NCBI RefSeq assembly: GCF_001513675.1 | Contig: NZ_CP013859.1 | Span: 683,081-747,080 of the forward strand | Source of the DNA: Microbacterium sp. XT11 | Lineage (GTDB): Bacteria; Actinomycetota; Actinomycetes; Actinomycetales; Microbacteriaceae | Direction: 5' to 3' | DNA: 64,000 nt | Shown: positions 8,645 through 17,240 of the stretch, piece after piece | Layout of the letters: each line of letters starts with the position of its first letter | Numbering within the stretch: position 1 is the first letter of the stretch | Translations under genes and position numbers: made by a program | Notes under the pieces: model-generated | Database searches by the model: none | The model's input: only the letters and a program-made list of their open reading frames with translations | What the model was told of the DNA's origin: nothing

Positions 8645-9669
8645 GAGGCGAGGGCGTCGGCGAGGCTCTTGATCGCGTCACGCATCCACTCAGCGTACGA
8701 CGATCCGTCCTCCAGCAGCTCCGTGAACGAGACGACGGGGATGCCGGCCTCCTTCGCCGCGTCTTCGACGCGCTGCGTCTCGGAGCCGCCGGTCTGGGCG
8801 TTCGTGAGCACGGCGCGCACCTCTCCGCCCTTGATGACGTCGAGCGCCTGCAGCAGGGTCGCCGGAGCGACGTCGGTGCCCTCCTCGACGGCCTCGGCGA
8901 AGCCCTCCGGCGTGACGTCGGTGAGCCCGGCCGCCTCGGCCAGGTAGCCGGGCAGCGGCTCGGTGATGAACACGGCCGCGCCGCCCGCGTCGGTCTTGAG
9001 GGTCTCGAGATCGGCTTCGAAGCCCTCGAGCTCGCCGGTGATGTCGTGCGCGGCGGCCTCGAAGTCGCCTGCGCCATCGGGATCGAGCTCGGTCAGCTCG
9101 TCGGCGATGGCCTCGACGACGTGCGTCATGGTGTGCGGGTCGAACCACACGTGCTCGTTGAAGCCCTCGATGTGATCGTGGCCCTCGTGGCCCTCGTCAC
9201 CGTGGTCGTGATCGTGGTCGTGGTCGTGAGCCTCGCCGTCGGCATCCGCCTCATGTTCGTCGGCATCCGCGTCGTGACCCTCGTTGCCCGGGTAGTCGTG
9301 CGAGTACTCCACGGCCGTGATCACCGGGGTCTTCGCGTCGCCGATGAGGGAGTCGATGAAGGAGTCGTATCCGCCGCCGTTCTCGATCACGAGATCGGCC
9401 TTCTGCACCGTGAGCCGGTCGCGCGCGCTGGCCTCGTAGGAGTGCGGATCCTGCGAGGCGTTGTCGATGAGGCTGGTGACGTCGACGCGGTCGCCGCCGA
9501 TCTGCGCCACGAGCGAGCCGTAGACGTTGGTGGAGGCGACGACCTGGATGACGTCACCCGACGCACCGCCCGCTCCCGATCCCGCTCCGCTCTCCGTGGT
9601 GGCAGCGCAGCCCGCGAGGGCGAGGGCTGTGGCGGAGGCGAGAGCGAGGGCGGCGAGAGGCTTGTGCAT
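8641..9669 (-). CDS. znuA: Zinc-binding lipoprotein ZnuA
   Basis: 342-residue cluster A-I substrate-binding protein. The lipoprotein signal ends in LALAGC with the acylated Cys at about 21. Between the two lobes, at about 133-167, lies a long His/Asp/Glu loop characteristic of zinc (rather than manganese) binders. Metal ligands are expected in DPHSYE, NEHVWFDPHT and FTELLEDGSSYA. It is the first gene of znuACB and starts 20 bp after a palindrome resembling a Zur operator, so it is presumably repressed when zinc is plentiful. Confidence 0.93.
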   Translation of the reverse strand: MHKPLAALALASATALALAGCAATTESGAGSGAGGASGDVIQVVASTNVYGSLVAQIGGDRVDVTSLIDNASQDPHSYEASARDRLTVQKADLVIENGGGYDSFIDSLIGDAKTPVITAVEYSHDYPGNEGHDADADEHEADADGEAHDHDHDHDHGDEGHEGHDHIEGFNEHVWFDPHTMTHVVEAIADELTELDPDGAGDFEAAAHDITGELEGFEADLETLKTDAGGAAVFITEPLPGYLAEAAGLTDVTPEGFAEAVEEGTDVAPATLLQALDVIKGGEVRAVLTNAQTGGSETQRVEDAAKEAGIPVVSFTELLEDGSSYAEWMRDAIKSLADALAS

Positions 9670-9689
9670 GGCTCCACTCTAAACGTTAA

Positions 9690-9704
9690 TGAGAACCATT
9701 ATCA
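9690..9704 (-). promoter_or_regulatory. Candidate Zur operator of znuACB
   Basis: The 15-bp imperfect palindrome TGAGAACCATTATCA (five of seven arm bases pair) is an AT-rich island in GC-rich DNA and resembles actinobacterial Zur boxes of the TGAAAATCATTTTCA type. It sits 20 bp before the znuA start, where bound repressor would block transcription. Confidence 0.7.
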
Positions 9705-9733
9705 AATCCGCTCGCCGCCCCGCTCCTGACCAC

Positions 9734-11413
9734 TCAGCCGATGAGCTCCTGCGGCGCGATCCAGACCGTGCTCTCCCCGGGCAGCGCGCCCCCGTCGACC
9801 GGGCCGAGCACCACGGCGTCGGCGTCCGCTCCGAGATCGAACGGCTCTGCACCGAAGTTCGTCACGACCTGCCAGCCGTTCGGACGCGCGAACCGCAGCA
9901 CGTCGACGCGCCCCGTCTCGACCCACTCCAGGCTCTCGGCGGTCTGCAAGCGGTGGCGCAGCCGCAGCGCCTCGCGATACAGCGACAGCGTCGACGAGGG
10001 GTCCGCCGCCTCCACGTCCACCGCGTACTCGGCGAACCACGAGGGCTGCGGCAGATGCGCGCCGTCCGCGCCGAACCCGAACGACGAGCCCTCCGCCGTC
10101 CACGGCAGCGGCACACGGCATCCGTCCCGCCCGAGTCCATCGAACTCGCCGCCGCGGAAGAATGCGGGGTCCTGCCGCTGCTCCGGCGAGATCTCGGCCA
10201 CCTCGTGCAGCCCGAGCTCCTCGCCCTGGTAGAGGTACGTGCTACCGGGCAGCCCGAGCAGCAGCAGGGTCGCGGCGTGCGCACGCCGCCTGCCGCGCTC
10301 CCGGTCGAGCTGGTCGGCCGGGCCGCCGGCCTTGACCCACTCCGTGCCCTGCTTGACCGGCCGGCCGTTCAGCGGGGGAAGGCCGTACCGGGTGGCGTGA
10401 CGCGTCACGTCGTGGTTCGACAGCACCCACGTCGTCGACGATCCGCTCAGCGTCGCCTGCGCGAGGTTGTCGGCGATGATCGAGCGGAACTGCTCGGCGT
10501 CGAAGTCGGCCACCAGCAGATCGAAGTTGAACGCCTGGCCGAGCCCCTCGGCCGAGGCGTACCGGGCGCGGCGCTCGGGCGTCGAGACCCACGCCTCTGC
10601 GACCGCGGTGCGCGGCGGGTCGTAGGAGTTGAACACCTTGCGCCATTCAGCGTAGATCTCGTGCACCTCGTCGCGGTCGATGAGCGGATGCGTGCCGTCC
10701 TGGGGAAGCAGCTCCAGCTCGGCACGGCTCGGCAGCGGCTCGGTGAGATCCTTCGTGAGCATGTGCGCCACGTCGATGCGGAAGCCGTCGACGCCGCGGT
10801 CCGACCAGAAGCGCAGGGTCTTCAGGAAGTCCTCGCGCACCTCGGGGTTGTCCCAGTTGAGGTCGGGCTGCTCGACGGCGAAGTGGTGGAAGTACCACTG
10901 GCCGTCGTCGACCCGCTGCCACGCCGAGCCGCCGAACACCGACACCCAGTCGGTCGGCGGCAGCTCGCCGTTCTCGCCCGTCCCCTCGCGGAAGATGTAG
11001 CGCTCCCGAGCCGCCGAGCCGCGACCGGCGGCCAGCGCCTCCTGGAACCACGCGTGCCGGTTCGACGTGTGGTTGGGGACGATGTCGACGATCACCCGGA
11101 TGCCGCGGGCGTGCAGCGCAGCGACCAGCTCGTCGAAGTCGGCGAGAGTGCCCAGGCGCGGGTCGACGTCACGGTAGTCGTCGACGTCGTAGCCTCCGTC
11201 GGCGAGCGCCGACGGGTAGAACGGGCTGAGCCACACCGCGTCGATGCCGAGATCGGCGAGGTAGTCGACCCGCGACAGGATGCCGGGGATGTCACCGATG
11301 CCGTCGCCGTTCGCGTCGGCGAAGCTGCGGGGATAGATCTGGTAGACGGCGGCCTGCCGCCACCAGGCGGCGGTGTCGTCGGTGCGGGCCTCGGCGGTGG
11401 ACGCGTCGGTCAT
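9734..11413 (-). CDS. GH13 alpha-glucosidase (oligo-1,6-glucosidase type)
   Basis: 559-residue cytoplasmic GH13 hydrolase with no signal peptide. The four conserved regions are visible: DIVPNH at 110-115, GFRIDVAH with nucleophile Asp214, AEAW with acid/base Glu273, and SNHDVTRH with transition-state Asp335. The N-terminal VYQIYPRSFADANGDGIGD block, with Asp/Asn calcium-type ligands, is typical of the alpha-glucosidase/trehalulose branch. It lies at the 3' end of a sugar ABC operon (binding protein, two permeases, then this enzyme), so it probably hydrolyses the imported alpha-glucoside to glucose. Maltose, isomaltose and sucrose-type substrates cannot be separated by eye. Confidence 0.92.
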   Translation of the reverse strand: MTDASTAEARTDDTAAWWRQAAVYQIYPRSFADANGDGIGDIPGILSRVDYLADLGIDAVWLSPFYPSALADGGYDVDDYRDVDPRLGTLADFDELVAALHARGIRVIVDIVPNHTSNRHAWFQEALAAGRGSAARERYIFREGTGENGELPPTDWVSVFGGSAWQRVDDGQWYFHHFAVEQPDLNWDNPEVREDFLKTLRFWSDRGVDGFRIDVAHMLTKDLTEPLPSRAELELLPQDGTHPLIDRDEVHEIYAEWRKVFNSYDPPRTAVAEAWVSTPERRARYASAEGLGQAFNFDLLVADFDAEQFRSIIADNLAQATLSGSSTTWVLSNHDVTRHATRYGLPPLNGRPVKQGTEWVKAGGPADQLDRERGRRRAHAATLLLLGLPGSTYLYQGEELGLHEVAEISPEQRQDPAFFRGGEFDGLGRDGCRVPLPWTAEGSSFGFGADGAHLPQPSWFAEYAVDVEAADPSSTLSLYREALRLRHRLQTAESLEWVETGRVDVLRFARPNGWQVVTNFGAEPFDLGADADAVVLGPVDGGALPGESTVWIAPQELIG

Positions 11414-11476
11414 GAGGGGTACAGCTCCGTTCTGTGGGGGTGGTGTCGGATGGTCGTGGTGCCCGTGCGGCGCCGG

Positions 11477-12355
11477 TCAGCCCTTGACGGCGCCCTGCGT
11501 GACGCCCTCCATGACCCAGCGCTGCGTGAACAGGTACGCCACGATCGCCGGGGCCATCGCCATGAGGTACGAGGCGAACGCGACGTTGTAGTTGTTGCTG
11601 AACTGGTTCTGGAACAGGTTCTGCCGCACCGGCAGCGTTTGCAAGGCCGGGTCGGAGATGATGAGCGACGGCATCATGAAGTCGTTCCACGCGTAGAGGA
11701 AGGCGAAGATGCCGACCGTGGCGCTCATGGGCGCGAGGAGGGGGAAGATGAGCTTCCAGAAGGTCTGCCACGTCGTGGCGCCGTCGATGCGCGCGCTCTC
11801 CTCGAGCTCCAGCGGGATCGACCGCAGGAACGCCGTGAACAGCAGCACGCTGAAGCTGAGCTGGAACATGGTGGCCAGGATGATGACGCCGACCGGGTTG
11901 TCGAGCCCGACCCGGCCGGTGAGCTGGATCTGCGGCAGCGCCACCACGGGGAAGGGGATGAACATGGCGGCCAGCAGGTAGAAGAACGACCAGCGGAACA
12001 GCCGACGGTCCCAGTTGCGCACGATGGCGTACGAGGCGAACGCGGCGAGGACGATCGTGAGGAACACGGTGCCCGCCGTGACGAACAGCGAGATCGCGGC
12101 GCCGACCGGGAACTTCGTGAGGTTCCACGCCTGCACGAACCCGTCGACGCTGAAGGGGGCGGGGAACGAGAAGGCGTTGCCGTCGACGGCCTGGTCGGTC
12201 GTCTTGAACGCCATGGAGATCGTGGCGTACAGCGGGAGCAGCACGGTCACGGCGCACAGCATGAGGATGATGGTGCCCGACCAGTTGACGCGCTCCATCT
12301 TCACGCGGGGGCGACGGCCGGATGCCGGGATGGTGGTGAGTGTCTGCGTCGACAT
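11477..12355 (-). CDS. Sugar ABC transporter permease (MalG type)
   Basis: 292-residue carbohydrate-uptake permease of the MalG/LacG type with six membrane segments. The EAA coupling loop is at about 194-215 (ELEESARIDGATTWQTFWKLIFP, quoted in part). The start is the ATG of MSTQTLTT, whose last base overlaps the stop of the preceding MalF-type gene (TGATG). No ATPase is encoded in the operon, so the pair probably uses a shared MsmK-like ATPase from elsewhere. It is followed by the alpha-glucosidase gene after a 63-bp gap. Confidence 0.9.
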   Translation of the reverse strand: MSTQTLTTIPASGRRPRVKMERVNWSGTIILMLCAVTVLLPLYATISMAFKTTDQAVDGNAFSFPAPFSVDGFVQAWNLTKFPVGAAISLFVTAGTVFLTIVLAAFASYAIVRNWDRRLFRWSFFYLLAAMFIPFPVVALPQIQLTGRVGLDNPVGVIILATMFQLSFSVLLFTAFLRSIPLELEESARIDGATTWQTFWKLIFPLLAPMSATVGIFAFLYAWNDFMMPSLIISDPALQTLPVRQNLFQNQFSNNYNVAFASYLMAMAPAIVAYLFTQRWVMEGVTQGAVKG

Positions 12356-13266
12356 CAGAGTGCGTTCCTTCCGCGGGTCAGCGAGAGCTGGAGCAGGGAG
12401 ATGAGCACGGCCACCACGAAGAAGATGGTCGCGTTGGCCATCTGGTAGGCGTAGTCGCCGCCGTTGAACCCCGCGATGATCGTCATCGCGACGCTGCGGG
12501 TGGCCGTTCCGGGGCCGCCGTTGGTCAGGCCGACGATGATGTCGTAGGCGTTGAGGAAGCCCTTGAAGCCGAGGATCACGTTGATGACCACGTATCCGGC
12601 CACGAGCGGCACGGTGATGCGCGTGAGCTGCTGCGCCTTGGTCGCGCCGTCGATCGACGCGGCCTCGTACACCTCGCCGGGGACCGACAACAGCCCCGCG
12701 ATGTAGATGAGCAGCGTGCCGGGGATCGCCTGCCAGGCGGTGACGATGACGATCGCGACCCAGGCGAGGTCGGGGTTGGCCACGAGGCTCGTCGACAGCC
12801 ACGGGATGCCGGTGGCCGCGCCGACCGCAGGCAGCGAGTTGGAGAAGAGGAAGTTGAAGACGTAGGCGATGATGATGCCCGAGATCACCATGGGGATCAC
12901 GAAGATCGTGCGCAGGCCGGTCTTGAAGCGGATGCGGGAGGTGAGACCGACCGCGAGGAGGAACGCGATGACGTTCACGACGATCACCGTCGCGATCGAG
13001 AACCCGAACGTGAAGAGATAGCTCTGCAGGATCGCGGGATCGCTGAACATCGCGATGTAGTTCGTCAGCCCGTTGAAGCTCCAGTCGCCGATGCCGATCG
13101 AGTCGGTGAAGCTGAAGAAGATGCCGACGACTGCGGGCACCGTGATCGCGAGGGTGAACAGCACGAGCGTCGGCACGAGGAAGAGGTAGTAGATCGGCTC
13201 GACGCGCCGCGAGCTGCGGCGGCGGGTGGTGTCGCCCTGCGTGACGAGCGTGGTGGTGGTGGTCAT
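12355..13266 (-). CDS. Sugar ABC transporter permease (MalF type)
   Basis: 303-residue permease of the MalF/LacF type with six hydrophobic segments and the EAA loop EVYEAASIDGATKAQQLTRI at about 214-233. The chosen ATG (MTTTTTLVTQ) overlaps the stop of the binding-protein gene by 4 bp; the longer upstream frame is a shadow of that gene. It pairs with the following MalG-type permease. The binding protein in the same operon supplies the substrate. Confidence 0.9.
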   Translation of the reverse strand: MTTTTTLVTQGDTTRRRSSRRVEPIYYLFLVPTLVLFTLAITVPAVVGIFFSFTDSIGIGDWSFNGLTNYIAMFSDPAILQSYLFTFGFSIATVIVVNVIAFLLAVGLTSRIRFKTGLRTIFVIPMVISGIIIAYVFNFLFSNSLPAVGAATGIPWLSTSLVANPDLAWVAIVIVTAWQAIPGTLLIYIAGLLSVPGEVYEAASIDGATKAQQLTRITVPLVAGYVVINVILGFKGFLNAYDIIVGLTNGGPGTATRSVAMTIIAGFNGGDYAYQMANATIFFVVAVLISLLQLSLTRGRNAL

Positions 13267-14561
13267 TCGCCGGACTCCTTCGTCTCGGTCTTCGGTGCGG
13301 GAGCGCGGAACGCGACGCGGGCCCAGTCGGCGTCCATCGTCCGCAGCGTGGACGACGGGTCCGCGCCCAGAGCCATGCCCTGCGCGTAGTTCATGACGGG
13401 GATGGTCTTCGGGACGAGCACCGAGGGGCCCTGGTAGATCTGGCCGGAGTCGTAGTACTCGATCATCCCGGCGATGCGCGGGTCGCTCGGCGGAGGAGCA
13501 TCCGTCGTCGGGGTGAACCCGAGCTGCGACTCGTTGTACGCCTCGATGTTCTCGGGTTCGTAGAGGTACTCGAGGAAGTCGCGCGCCGCCTCCTGGTGGC
13601 GCGAACCCTCGGGGATCATGGCGGCGAGATCCATGTTGACGCGGACCTTGAGGTCGGCGGCGTCGTCCGTCATCGGCAGCGGGAACGTGCCGAGGTCGAG
13701 ATCGGGCGAGGTCTTGGCGATCTCGCTGAACGCCCACGGCCCCTGCAGGTACATGGCGGCCTCGCCCTTCGCCATCGCGAGGTTGCCGTCGCCGTAGCCC
13801 CGGCTGGGGGCATCCGGGTTCACGTAGTTCTCGGTGAGCTGGAGCATCCGGTCCATGGGCTCGGCGAAGTCCTTCTGGAACGACACCTCGGAGTCCGGCC
13901 CGACGTCAACGCCCTCGTCGGCCATGGCGTCGAAGAAGTCGATGACGTCGAGCGAGCCGCCGACCGCGTAGTCGTACCACCCCTGTCCCACGGTCCAGTC
14001 GTCTTTGAACGTCGCGTAGAACGGAGTGATCCCGGCGGCCTTCAGGCGGTCGCACACGGCGATCAGCTCGTCCCAGGTGGTCGGAACGTCGATGCCCTGC
14101 TGGGCGAAGATGTCCTTGTTGTAGATGACGGATGCCGCCATCACCGAGTACGGCAGGGCGCTGACCCGCCCCTCGCACGAGCCGTACTGGTTCATCAGCG
14201 GCTGGAGGTCGGTGCGGACGCGGTCGGCGGCGTCGGTGTCGGAGAGGTCGGTGAGCGCGCAGCGCTGCACGAACCGCGCGACCTCGTAGTTGTAGTTGGC
14301 GAGCATGATGTCGGGCGGGTTGCCTCGCACGAAGCTGGCCGAGACGACGTCGACGCCCGAGGTGTCGATCTCGACGCGCACGTCGTCCTGCGAGGAGTTG
14401 TATCGCGCGACGAGGTCGGTCATGAACTCGATGGCCTCACGTTTGCTGAACGTGAAGCGGATGGTCTCGCGACCGTCGCCGGCTGCGCAGCCGGTCAGGG
14501 CGGCCCCGAGCAGGGCCAGAGCTGTCGCTCCCGCCGCGAGGCGCTGGGATGTGGCAGACAC
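13263..14561 (-). CDS. Sugar-binding lipoprotein of the ABC transporter (family 1)
   Basis: 432-residue extracellular solute-binding protein. The signal peptide ends in the lipobox ALTGC with acylated Cys at about 25. The mature part begins with a typical beta strand (RETIRFTFSKREAIEFM) and contains the family-1 hinge features ALPYSVMAASVIYNKDIFAQQGID and GEAAMYLQGPWA. It is the first gene of an operon with two permeases and the alpha-glucosidase, divergent from a ROK regulator. A perfect 7-bp inverted repeat lies in the 101-bp divergent region, so expression is probably sugar-inducible. Confidence 0.92.
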   Translation of the reverse strand: MSATSQRLAAGATALALLGAALTGCAAGDGRETIRFTFSKREAIEFMTDLVARYNSSQDDVRVEIDTSGVDVVSASFVRGNPPDIMLANYNYEVARFVQRCALTDLSDTDAADRVRTDLQPLMNQYGSCEGRVSALPYSVMAASVIYNKDIFAQQGIDVPTTWDELIAVCDRLKAAGITPFYATFKDDWTVGQGWYDYAVGGSLDVIDFFDAMADEGVDVGPDSEVSFQKDFAEPMDRMLQLTENYVNPDAPSRGYGDGNLAMAKGEAAMYLQGPWAFSEIAKTSPDLDLGTFPLPMTDDAADLKVRVNMDLAAMIPEGSRHQEAARDFLEYLYEPENIEAYNESQLGFTPTTDAPPPSDPRIAGMIEYYDSGQIYQGPSVLVPKTIPVMNYAQGMALGADPSSTLRTMDADWARVAFRAPAPKTETKESGE

Positions 14562-14590
14562 CGTCGTCCTTCCGATCTGTAGATTCCGAG

Positions 14591-14615
14591 AGTAAATCTA
14601 GTGAGCGAATTTACT
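14591..14615. promoter_or_regulatory. Candidate ROK operator between divergent genes
   Basis: A perfect inverted repeat AGTAAAT-N11-ATTTACT lies between the binding-protein start (14561) and the ROK gene (14663). It is AT-rich, unlike its surroundings, and is placed so that one bound dimer could repress both directions. Confidence 0.65.
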
Positions 14616-14662
14616 TCGTCGGAAGGTACTGTCTCATTGGACGAAGGGCGAGGTCAAGAGCA

Positions 14663-15883
14663 GTGACAGAAGTCTCCGCAGATCTGGGCACCGGGCGCGC
14701 GAGCGTCGGAGCGGTGCTCGACTTCGCCTGGACGGCCGCGGAGTTCACCGCCACAGAGGTCATGGCGGGGACGGCTCTCACCCGCTCGACCGCGATCGAC
14801 GCCGTCGACACCCTCGTCAGCGCCGGCATCCTGCGCGAGCTGCCGAACGCGAGGATGGCCGGCACATACCGGTCAGGACGACCGGCGCGCAGGTTCGAGC
14901 TCGTGCCCGACCTCGGCGTCGTCGTCGGCATCGACGCCGGAGACACGCACCTCGCCGTCACGGTCGCCGACCCGCTGCGCACCACGCTCGTGCAGCACCG
15001 CACGGAGGTCGACCCCGAGGAGACGCCGGAGGAACGCAGGGCGATCATCATCGACCGGCTCCGCGACGCGCTCGCGGAGGCGGGCAGGACCCGCGACGAC
15101 CTGCTGGCGATCTGCGTCGGCGTCGCCGCGCCCGTGAACCGCGACGGCATCTCGCCTCCGCATCCCGACCGTTTCTGGGAGCGCACGAACCCGGGCCTGG
15201 CTGCGGCGCTGCGCGACTGGGCACCCGCCGTTGAGATCAAGAACGACGCCCTGCTCGCGGCCGTCGCCGAAGGCACGCAGGGAGCAGCGATCGGATGCCG
15301 GGACTACGTGGCCCTGCTCGCGGGCGAGCGCTTCGGCGGAGGCGTCGTCGTCGACGGCCACCTGCTGCACGGCGCGCACGGCGGCGTAGGCGAGGGCGTC
15401 GTGTTCGACCACATCATCGGCGTCGGCTCGGCGTTCGGCCTTGCACCCGCGCTGCACCACCAGCTGCTGGCAGCCGTCGACGCCGGCGAAGTCGACGTGA
15501 ACAGCGCCGTCGGGCGGCTCGCCGACGCGGAGCGGATCGACCCGCGTCGCGTGCTCGCCCTCGCGGCATCCGGCGACCCCGACGCCCTGCTCATCGCCGG
15601 ACAGCTCGGCGAGACCGTCGCCAGGGTCGTCGGCGTGCTCGGCAGCATGTACGACCCGGAGCGGGTGATCATCTGCGGCGCCGTGGCCGAGAGCATCGAG
15701 CCGGTGCTCGTCGCCGCACGTGCAGCCCTGCCGTCGCAGCTGCACCTCCCGGCGCCCCAGGTGCTGGCGTCGTCGCTCGGCGCCGATGTCGTGTCGCTCG
15801 GGGCGGTGGCGTCGGCGCGGCGTGCTGCCAGGGAGAGGGCCGTGCCCCTGCTCGCGGAGCGGCGGCTCGCTGCCAGAGCCTAG
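14663..15883 (+). CDS. ROK family transcriptional regulator
   Basis: 406-residue NagC/XylR-like ROK repressor. A winged helix at about 15-75 (VMAGTALTRSTAIDAVDTL) is followed by the sugar-kinase fold with VVVGIDAGDTHLAVTVADP and GVAAPVNRDG. The usual ROK zinc motif with its CxCGxxGC cysteines is absent; the segment reads GAHGGVGEGVVFDHI. I chose the GTG of VTEVSADLG, because the upstream in-frame extension crosses the operator region. It is divergent from the sugar ABC/alpha-glucosidase operon and presumably represses it until a glucoside or phosphosugar binds. Confidence 0.88.
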   Translation: MTEVSADLGTGRASVGAVLDFAWTAAEFTATEVMAGTALTRSTAIDAVDTLVSAGILRELPNARMAGTYRSGRPARRFELVPDLGVVVGIDAGDTHLAVTVADPLRTTLVQHRTEVDPEETPEERRAIIIDRLRDALAEAGRTRDDLLAICVGVAAPVNRDGISPPHPDRFWERTNPGLAAALRDWAPAVEIKNDALLAAVAEGTQGAAIGCRDYVALLAGERFGGGVVVDGHLLHGAHGGVGEGVVFDHIIGVGSAFGLAPALHHQLLAAVDAGEVDVNSAVGRLADAERIDPRRVLALAASGDPDALLIAGQLGETVARVVGVLGSMYDPERVIICGAVAESIEPVLVAARAALPSQLHLPAPQVLASSLGADVVSLGAVASARRAARERAVPLLAERRLAARA

Positions 15884-16124
15884 CTGGGCCCGGCGTGGCG
15901 AACCGCCTGTCCGTCGACGAGCAGTACGGGCGTGGCGCGATATCCGGGATGCTCCATGAGCGCGGTCGCGGGAGACAACCCGATAATGCGAATTAATTCC
16001 TGACGCCCCGGCTTTCCAGCCCGCGCGCCTCAGCTAATAATGCGCATTATCACCTTGACGCTCCGGCGCGGCGCCCCGCAGACTGCTGTCTCGTCGCCCA
16101 GGCGCCGATGATCGAGGAGGATCG
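15884..16124. other. Intergenic region between two sugar clusters
   Basis: The region holds the tandem LacI-type operators described separately. On the minus strand a 49-codon open frame ending at 15880 reads LIRIIGLSPATALMEHP and then YRATPVLLVDGQAV, which looks like the C-terminal end of a decayed protein gene. I could not identify a family, and the frame has no convincing start or ribosome-binding site. Confidence 0.4.
15983..16050. promoter_or_regulatory. Tandem LacI-type operators upstream of a LacI gene
   Basis: The perfect 14-bp palindrome ATAATGCGCATTAT at 16037-16050 has a related site ATAATGCGAATTAA at 15983-15996 (12 of 14 identical), exactly 54 bp apart. A central CG/GC step flanked by AT arms is typical of LacI-family operators. 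The downstream site ends 74 bp before the regulator start, implying autoregulation and possibly looping between the two sites. Confidence 0.75.
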
Positions 16125-17240
16125 ATGCCGCGTCACCGCTTCACGCAGGCCGATGTCGCCGCGATGGCAGGCGTCAGCCAGTCGACCGTCAGCTTCGTGC
16201 TCAACGGCAGCGCACCCAACGGCGTGCGCATCTCTGAGGAGACCCGTAAGCGGGTGCTCGAGGCGATCCGCATCACCGGATACTCCGCGAACCCTGTCGC
16301 GCAGCGCCTGGCCGGCGGCCGCAACCAGATCCTGGGCGTGTTCACGTACGAGGCCACGTTCCCCCGCGGCGGCCGCGACTTCTACGGTGCCTTTCTCATC
16401 GGCATCGAGCACGCCGCCGAGAAGCTCGGCGTCGACATGCTGCTGTTCACCTCGGCGCGCGTGGTCGACGGCCGTCGCCAGCTCGCGCGCGACGGCTGGC
16501 AGCGACTCGGCATCGCGGACGGATGCCTGCTGCTCGGTCAGCATGAGGACCGCGGCGAGCTGCAGCACCTCCTGGACACCAACTATCCGTTCGTGTTCAT
16601 CGGCAAGCGCGTCAGCGAAGGGCGGCGTCTCCCGTTCGTCGGTGCCGACTACCTCGACGCGACCTCGCGTCAGGTCGAGCGCCTCGTGGATATGGGGCAC
16701 ACCCGCATCGGGTATGCGGGAGCGCAGAGCACCGACCAGCCGACGCTCGATCGAATCGAGGGCTACCGCCGGTCCATGCGCGCGCACGGCCTCCCGCTGC
16801 GTTTCGTCGACGTGCACGACGTGCGGGTCGCCGCCGAGGAGATCGCCGCACAGCGGCTCACAGCGATCCTCGCCGCACCGGAGAACTACCCCGAAGAGCT
16901 CGCGGACGAGCTCGAGGCTCGCGGACTGCGCGTCCCGCGCGACGTGTCGATGCTGCTGCTGGGCCAGCCCCATCACCCGCGCCACGGCGGCCGCGCGTGG
17001 TCGGGCTTCGCGATCCCCCGCGAGGAGATGGGCGCTCGTGCGCTGGTGCTGCTCTCGCGGATCGTCGAGCAGGAGTCCCCCGCGCCGCGATCCCCCGATG
17101 GCCGGATGCCGCACGCGCCGGCCCTCCAGGAAGACGACTACCACCAGATGCTCCATTGTCCAGACGTCGACGGCGAGACGCTCGCCGTCGCCCCGGCCAC
17201 CGCCGGCGACCCCGAAGGAACCATCCGTGACCATGCGTGA
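16125..17240 (+). CDS. LacI family transcriptional regulator
   Basis: 371-residue regulator with an N-terminal helix-turn-helix (FTQADVAAMAGVSQSTVSFVL at about 6-26, quoted in part) and hinge helix (NPVAQRLAGG), then a periplasmic-binding-protein-like effector domain (ILGVFTYEATFPRGG, FVGADY, HTRIGYAGAQ). GAGGAGG lies 7 bp before the ATG. It heads a cluster with an FAD oxidoreductase and a sugar ABC importer and overlaps the oxidoreductase start by 14 bp, so it is probably in the same transcript that it controls. The C-terminal tail is about 30 residues longer than in a typical LacI protein. Confidence 0.92.
   Translation: MPRHRFTQADVAAMAGVSQSTVSFVLNGSAPNGVRISEETRKRVLEAIRITGYSANPVAQRLAGGRNQILGVFTYEATFPRGGRDFYGAFLIGIEHAAEKLGVDMLLFTSARVVDGRRQLARDGWQRLGIADGCLLLGQHEDRGELQHLLDTNYPFVFIGKRVSEGRRLPFVGADYLDATSRQVERLVDMGHTRIGYAGAQSTDQPTLDRIEGYRRSMRAHGLPLRFVDVHDVRVAAEEIAAQRLTAILAAPENYPEELADELEARGLRVPRDVSMLLLGQPHHPRHGGRAWSGFAIPREEMGARALVLLSRIVEQESPAPRSPDGRMPHAPALQEDDYHQMLHCPDVDGETLAVAPATAGDPEGTIRDHA

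Noticed and set aside
9689..12448. 919-codon plus-strand frame over the alpha-glucosidase
   Set aside because: The minus strand carries all four GH13 motifs with catalytic residues in place, so this frame is a shadow.
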